A DNA stretch of 33,878 nucleotides from Chitinophagales bacterium (GTDB taxonomy: Bacteria > Bacteroidota > Bacteroidia > Chitinophagales > UBA2359), in contig JAEUUX010000091.1 in the NCBI GenBank assembly GCA_016787295.1, positions 1 through 33,878 on the forward strand, written 5' to 3'. Below are positions 32,801-33,878 of this stretch, in pieces. Both the position numbers and the translations under genes were made by a program. The notes beneath the pieces were generated by a model. That model did no database searches. It was not told the DNA's origin and was given only the letters and a program-made list of their open reading frames with translations. How positions within the stretch are numbered: the first letter of the stretch is position 1; every line of letters starts with the position of its first letter.

Positions 32801-33878
32801 TCCAACAGCTATACCAGTTATTGCAGGTGGTGTAGACAATACTGTTCCGGGAACAACAACATATTATGCCGAATGCTACAATACCACAGGTGGTTGTGGC
32901 AGTGAACGTACTGTAGCTGTGTTTACCGTTGACCCATTACCAGTAGTAGATGCTGGTTCTGCTATATTAATTTCATGTGTAGGCAATGATGTTGCTTTGA
33001 ATGGTACTGTCACTATTGGAGCTAATGCTGGTACAGGCACATGGTCAAGTACTGGTACAGGTACATTTGGTGATGCTTCAGCTTTGAGTACTACATATAC
33101 ACCAAGTACCGACGATTATTTAGCTGGTACAATTACGCTTACCTTAACTTCAGAAGACCCTGCTGGACCTTGTGGAGTGGTAACAGACAATATAGTTGTC
33201 ATATTCGGGCAAGTAACCATTTCTACAAGTGCTGTAGATGCGGTTTGTTTTGGCGGCACTGGTACTGCAACTGTAACTGCTTTAAGTGGTACTGCTCCTT
33301 ACAGTTATTTATGGAGTAATAATGGCACTGATAATGCTATTACAGCAGTTGCTGGTACTTATAGTGTAACTGTAACTGATGACAATGGATGTAGCTCTAT
33401 TAGTTCAGCTACTATTAATGAGCCTACTCAGTTATTAGCTTCTGCTATTGCGACCGATGCACTTTGTAATGGAGGCAATGGTAGCGTAGATTTGACAGTT
33501 AGCGGTGGTACAAGTGGCTACACCTACCTTTGGGACGATGCTACAGCTTCTACAACAGAAGATTTAGCTACTGTTCCTGCTGGTACATATAATGTTACTG
33601 TTACTGATACAAATGGTTGTTCTACAACTGCTTCTGCAACCGTATCAGAACCTGCTATTTTAACAGCCTCTGCAAGTGCGACCGATGCACTTTGTAATGG
33701 AGGCAATGGTAGCGTAGATTTGACAGTTAGCGGTGGCACAAGTGGCTACACCTACCTTTGGGACGATGCTACAGCTTCTACAACAGAAGATTTAGCTACT
33801 GTTCCTGCTGGCACATACAACGTTACTGTTACTGATGCCAATGGTTGTACTACAACTGCTTCTGCAACGGTATCAGAA
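20814..33878 (+). CDS. Giant secreted adhesin-like protein with beta-helix, Ig/PKD-like and SprB-type repeats, cut by the window edge
   Basis: The frame is open from ATG 20814 to the last base (4,355 codons, no stop). A signal peptide ends at about residue 46 (GNAELSAQ); M22 (20877) is an alternative start. Domains in order: right-handed parallel beta-helix (about 47-592; turns such as LRITNNIIGSN, ALISGNTVFN, MDIRNNIFSM, ending PDIGCDEFDG); Ig/PKD-like modules with Cys near the start and YTVTVT near the end, alternating with three nidogen-like modules; five 77-residue repeats (1916-2300); SprB-type repeats (SPYTYSWSNGQT...YTVTVTDANSCT); two cohesin-like stretches; three P-domain-like modules; more SprB-type repeats at the edge. 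Family knowledge: SprB is the T9SS-exported gliding adhesin of Flavobacterium, and related giants mediate adhesion. No T9SS or gliding gene is in the window, so both roles are inferred. The C-terminus, with any sorting domain, is missing. Confidence 0.93.
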   Translation, partial: MKKPITFSSKGVPIARGIPRTMRLCVLLIISILGWLGLGNAELSAQISVTATAGTVGPTTYTTLNAALAAINAGTHQGAVIVNINANTTEGTATCLLNASGAGSALYTSVLIRPTIDNAVVSGAPTSLNLITLNGADNVTIDGDNPNTACVNRNLTFQNTLANTTANTSVIRLAATASPGLGADNNTIKNCNIIGNGNTGTATTSPVNAAFGIYAGTAHTNATTAPTTGTTVGGTSTSYTNLLIDNNTITTCGRGIQIGGSAATACNNLRITNNIIGSNTAANYVTSFGINIAGATAALISGNTVFNIINGVGSSNMTHGIAVNAINPTATDVVVTKNIVNTVTCTSTSGFAARGISLNGANNHIVSQNCITNVTNVTAGSFNGNFSAGAIWITTGTGHKIYNNSVNTTQTVNGVSSGTVSALHIITTGSTGMDIRNNIFSMQSATTGTGAVLACITMPSGGTSAMALTLNNNAYYASGANLIAQVGTTVGTGNYTAANFVQGATTPATNLRAYTSTLGTSTNDNASWAFSTAAPFTSATDLHIPNGTTTALESGGAVLTGISPEMDNDIRPGPRYSLNGGGITPDIGCDEFDGYRAGCSTLPTASIAASPVSGSTCANVNPNKVTLTASGGTTYDWSPSTGLSAITGATVDATPTSTTIYTVTVTDASGCKATATQLVDVPINLTVTATPTSVCASSPNTQLLAAVSDSCSYYKMSSITHAPIADPGGSTTISTWTGDSNDGASTAIALPFTFKYYCNDYTNVYVSNNGYISFNDLSTLTSTESKTAQTIVSSGNPNNLIALCMSDLNVGAGGTIKYYTTGSTPNRVFVVDFANVPFATCAGSVSGQIQLYETTNNVEVHITNVTHGTATYYNTMGIENSSGTVGASPYSRNNTRWDATGEAWRFEYSRLTYAWASDPTLSATNIKNPTANNLTATTTYTVTVTSSNGCTATRSITVSFAGSITLSPTATPATICAGQSSTLASGATGGSGTYSYTWNNGVSDFSTLESPVVAPTVTTTYTVTVSDNCSPANSSTATVTVTVNPLPNAAIAPTTPLICGTGSVTLTASGGSTYAWSPSTDLSATNTAIVTASPTSTTTYTVTVTSAAGCSSTTSVTVTVSPNYSIIASATPTTVCSGANSQLNVSAGTTPTYTVAANTLTPYSTTGLTAGTYTTVPNGDDAVSNSVPIGFNFSFYGNTYTTFQVSTNGNIQFGGSASNAWTPATIPAAAVPNNYIALAWRDWTSVVTGEINYYTTGTAPDRVLIVDFNDAGNYVGQIILHETTNVVDIISTNIGTNTSVQGVENSTGTAGVAAPSRNNVSWSSTAVSSYTFTPSFTGGTYTYLWSPTTYIVGQETTSNPLATVVTATTTYTVTVTDALGCTKTASVTVTVAPLAATPTATPTTICAGQSSTLAAGATGGGAPYTYLWSTSGTAASITVTPTTTTTYTVTVSDNCGATATGTIAVTVNPLPTATITTNSPICAGSDLNLTLTSDGSTFSWAGPNSFTSALQSPTITAATTAATGTYTVTVTSTAGCTITATTAVVVNPLPAVTALASPTIVCSGSSSTLTAIPGVVLPITTYTPASIAYAPVAVPGTGVTTLCNNAVATVALSSGTLDDGRWNNIALPFSFPFFSSTYTTVGIGTNGVIGFGGDLATNGGYGNAMPSATIPNNIFAAFFTDLDMDTAPLGGISYWTDGTAPNRRFIVNYNDVDFFSNTGSISIQAIIYENGKLETYVNAPTPDTDNAVIGVENPTGTVAFTATGINNVASNTLTYPLAWSFTPVQPTFTYAWSDPTNATTTSVSVTPTATTTYTVTVTNANTNCSTTATVTVNVPTITASSNSPICAGSDLNLTSSPASATTYAWAGPNSFTSSVQNPTITAATTAAAGTYTVTVTSAATPTTGCTATTTVVVNTPITAPTLSGATYCVGATATALDATTTGATAYLWSDGSATASITPSTATAGTTTYTVTVSAPTGCTAVTATATIVVNTPITAPTLTGTTYCVGATATALDATTTGATAYLWSESSTTASITPSTATAGTTTYTVTVSAPTGCTAVMATATIVVNAPITAPTLTGTTYCVGATATALDATTTGATAYLWSESSTTASITPSTATAGTTTYTVTVSAPTGCTAVTATATIVVNVPITAPTLSGTTYCVGATATALDATTTGATAYLWSDGSATASITPSTATAGTTTYTVTVSAPTGCTAVTASAAIVVNAPITAPTLSGTSYCVGATATALDATTTGATAYLWSESSTTASITPSTATAGTTTYTVTVSAPTGCTAVTASATIVVNANPSIVSITNTPTGCSSPSGTATVSVSGGTSPYTYLWSNSQTTAIANALGVATYTVTVSDSNTCSTTGTTTIAAAGAPIATATPSPASLTICQGGAISVTFDVTNAFVGEKFAVSFDIVSSSGAIPYGTLNNNATFTVGPFTEGVLFGGNVTLQNIVITSQTSNCSVALSNISFTVNPKPVVSVPTTTVCFGATNGTLTANVTGSTATPFTYSWNNTQTTNPATGLAAGSYTVTVTDSNTCSATASGTVTQPTSALAAAPTTTGTTCNGSTGTATANATGGTSPYTYSWSNGQTSATATGLAASTYTVTVTDANSCTTTATATVTNTTNPPVASATPSSTAICEDASFNVSFTSDQNFNVSMTLNSSSGSFLYGANNKASGFTTPNFTEGVLFDGTVTITGITITSVSTGCITTLPDITVTVNPKPTATVSTTPTCFGSTNGTATVNASGGTPTYTYIWNTTATTQTITALGPATYFVTVSDAANCTATASGNVIQGASLTATTATTSVSCFGGNDGTATVTPTGGISPYTYNWSNGQTTATATNLTAGSYLVTITDGATCSTVANVTVAQPAAALATGTPTTTPRTCTAADGTATVAPTGGTAPYTYSWSNGQTTATATGLNNTNYNVTVTDSKGCTAVTFATVGITPNPTPGASNNSPVCAGSDISLTGTGGTSYAWSGPSGFTSSSNPATLTAVTAAMTNNIYTVTVTDANGCTASTTTQITVYPLPVATATNNGPVCPGSDITLTATGGTSYAWSGPNAYTATGTPATLSAVTYAQNGEVYTVTVTDANGCTKTATTTIVVNPQPAAPITTDKAICQNEVLGIGQGLTASSPGLIFASSTSSVSASNTTNGASFGTTYPGTPMSVVFPAAGASGGVPVGATVTGVTVNITYTAINGSWMSELRTLVTPPAGYNAQVNDIQPKTAANVAPGGSSGTFTGLIDPNSNPTTAPAWPAANPAGTWTFDFRETFDDGGTSVQDANITNITIVANYSLTQNATLTWWDATTGGTQVASGAPFNPTTVPVASGGVDNTVIGSTTYYAQVTSLTTGCTSDRSAAVFTVDPPASADAGADIVCVDGATPISVSGVFGGTASSGTWSTSGTGTFSNVQTSGTTVTADYTPSAADIAATSVTLTFTTDDPVGGCVAASDNLTVSFIPTAATTSNYSTCPYVAPPTGQGLSATCPSTLPAIAGGATIFANGPIDVETASNAFSLNTLSIPVTTANIPANATVTGVVARVTYTAFSASWTADLTVRVTPPAAVGAARTSTSITGEINGAGSLTDAVINLGAGTWNLAGSNPQGNWLFEFADEFNDTVNPDETVTNVSLVFTYTTPAITPTWWTAASGGTQVGSGGIFDPTMVALPDGVDITQVGTTTYYAQCTSPNGCSSTRTAADFIIESAIVIDAGADQNCLASTTTTINLSGSVSGLGVTTGTWSGGTGIFADATSLTTTYTPTTTEIEDGYIVLTLTSGDPAGPCGPVSDQIIITFNPPAPTAIDYTICQYDIVPSGEGLDATCPSRPPTPAISGNITGSGTGGTSSATTYGGAGNNPIYVDIPSGSLPTGAIVNSVTVTTSYTALGSSFLSELRVRVTPPAQFGAVQTDIQLSTNTFAGILANVPTGTFAALDPAGLWTFDFRETFDDTNAGFSGTDASIDNITVTANYTIPADPGITYQVNWWDAATGGNLLASNVDPFNPTAIPVIAGGVDNTVPGTTTYYAECYNTTGGCGSERTVAVFTVDPLPVVDAGSAILISCVGNDVALNGTVTIGANAGTGTWSSTGTGTFGDASALSTTYTPSTDDYLAGTITLTLTSEDPAGPCGVVTDNIVVIFGQVTISTSAVDAVCFGGTGTATVTALSGTAPYSYLWSNNGTDNAITAVAGTYSVTVTDDNGCSSISSATINEPTQLLASAIATDALCNGGNGSVDLTVSGGTSGYTYLWDDATASTTEDLATVPAGTYNVTVTDTNGCSTTASATVSEPAILTASASATDALCNGGNGSVDLTVSGGTSGYTYLWDDATASTTEDLATVPAGTYNVTVTDANGCTTTASATVSE
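22941..26160 (+). repeat. Three nidogen-like beta-sandwich modules interspersed with Ig-like modules in the adhesin
   Basis: Approximate extents are 22941-23550, 24262-24825 and 25548-26160. Each has a segment of the type IALPFTFKYYCNDYTNVYVS, then NGYISF or NGVIGF, a central NNYIALAWRDW-like strand, YYTTGTAPDRVLIVDF and GVENSTGT. The three are clearly homologous but diverged, so this is old modular duplication. The fold name is an inference from the pattern. Confidence 0.75.
26559..27713 (+). repeat. Five near-identical 231-bp tandem repeats in the adhesin
   Basis: Units begin at 26559, 26790, 27021, 27252 and 27483, each starting CCAATTACCGCACCTACC. The period is exactly 231 bp (77 residues: PITAPTLSG...YCVGATATALDATTTG...YTVTVSAPTGCTAV...IVVN). 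Alternative versions (DGSATAS or ESSTTAS; TCTGG or ACTGG) are mixed between units, which suggests recent duplication and gene conversion. Confidence 0.97.
30150..33205 (+). repeat. Three about 1-kb P-domain-like modules in the adhesin
   Basis: Modules begin near 30150, 31191 and 32195. Each has GxGL near the start, then TGVTVNITYTA..SWMSELR, a strand of the type GTWTFDFRETFDDG, then WWDATTGG, GGVDNT, TTYYAQ, and ends in AGAD..C...GTWS...Y.PS.....TLTLT..DP.G.C. The first half resembles the proprotein-convertase P domain (jelly roll). All three are intact and in frame. Confidence 0.75.
33450..33878 (+). repeat. 228-bp SprB-type tandem repeats running off the right edge
   Basis: Copies start at 33450 and 33678 with GCGACCGATGCACTTTGTAA. 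The second is cut by the window end. I count about eight differences over the 201 compared bases. The unit reads TDALCNGGNGSVDLTVSGGT...YLWDDATASTTEDL...GTYNVTVTDxNGCxTTASATVSEP, matching the SprB repeat pattern. A more diverged copy precedes them (about 33222-33440). Confidence 0.9.

Noticed and set aside
20814-33878. Antisense frames within the adhesin gene
   Set aside because: Many short minus-strand frames, caused by the Thr/Val/Ala-rich repetitive coding sequence. None has a promoter or recognisable domain.

Overview
The window looks like the chromosome of a Bacteroidota bacterium. Three things point there: AT-rich intergenic DNA, TAnnTTTG (-7) promoter elements ahead of many genes with almost no Shine-Dalgarno sequences, and very large secreted proteins built from PKD/Ig-like and SprB-type modules, which in this phylum normally leave the cell by the type IX secretion system (T9SS). 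I cannot place it below phylum with confidence. No tRNA, rRNA, CRISPR array, insertion sequence or phage gene was recognised.

Layout. 1-3966 (-) is a multidomain subtilisin-like protease whose C-terminus runs off the left edge. It carries PKD domains and a seven-unit, 60-residue beta-propeller array, with a second array starting at the edge. 4284-4661 is a nine-unit 42-bp tandem array. 4755-6125 (-) is a di-heme MauG/CcpA-type cytochrome c peroxidase with a PKD-like tail. 6299-7228 (+) is xerD, followed by a terminator and a GC-rich structured intergenic element (7323-7470). 7535-8419 (-) is an unrecognised secreted protein. 8911-10272 (-) is a sulfatase-superfamily enzyme that lacks the formylglycine cysteine.

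10467-11075 (+) is an Nfu-type Fe-S scaffold. It is followed by a decayed T9SS sorting-domain remnant (11237-11490). 11722-12324 (+) is an AAG/MPG DNA glycosylase. 12434-12727 (-) is a DivIC/FtsB-like division protein. 13254-14624 (+) is a second di-heme peroxidase, this one a lipoprotein. 14852-16591 (+) is a periplasmic TPR protein. 16750-16812 is a candidate small RNA bounded by a good promoter and a terminator. 16925-17935 (-) is asd, 18057-18758 (-) a short-chain dehydrogenase and 18978-20372 (-) a single-chain L-serine dehydratase.

From 20814 to the right edge (33878) one reading frame stays open for 4,355 codons. It encodes a giant secreted adhesin-like protein: signal peptide, parallel beta-helix, many Ig/PKD-like modules, three nidogen-like modules, a 5 x 231-bp tandem array, three P-domain-like modules and SprB-type repeats. 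Its leader (20507-20813) holds a terminator-like hairpin.

The core genes are mostly single transcription units with their own promoters and terminators. I see no obvious multi-gene operon. The two surface proteins at the edges are the accessory part of the window. The least explained signals are in the intergenic DNA: the 42-bp array, the GC-rich element, the small-RNA unit, the long-range inverted repeat before the TPR gene and the adhesin leader.
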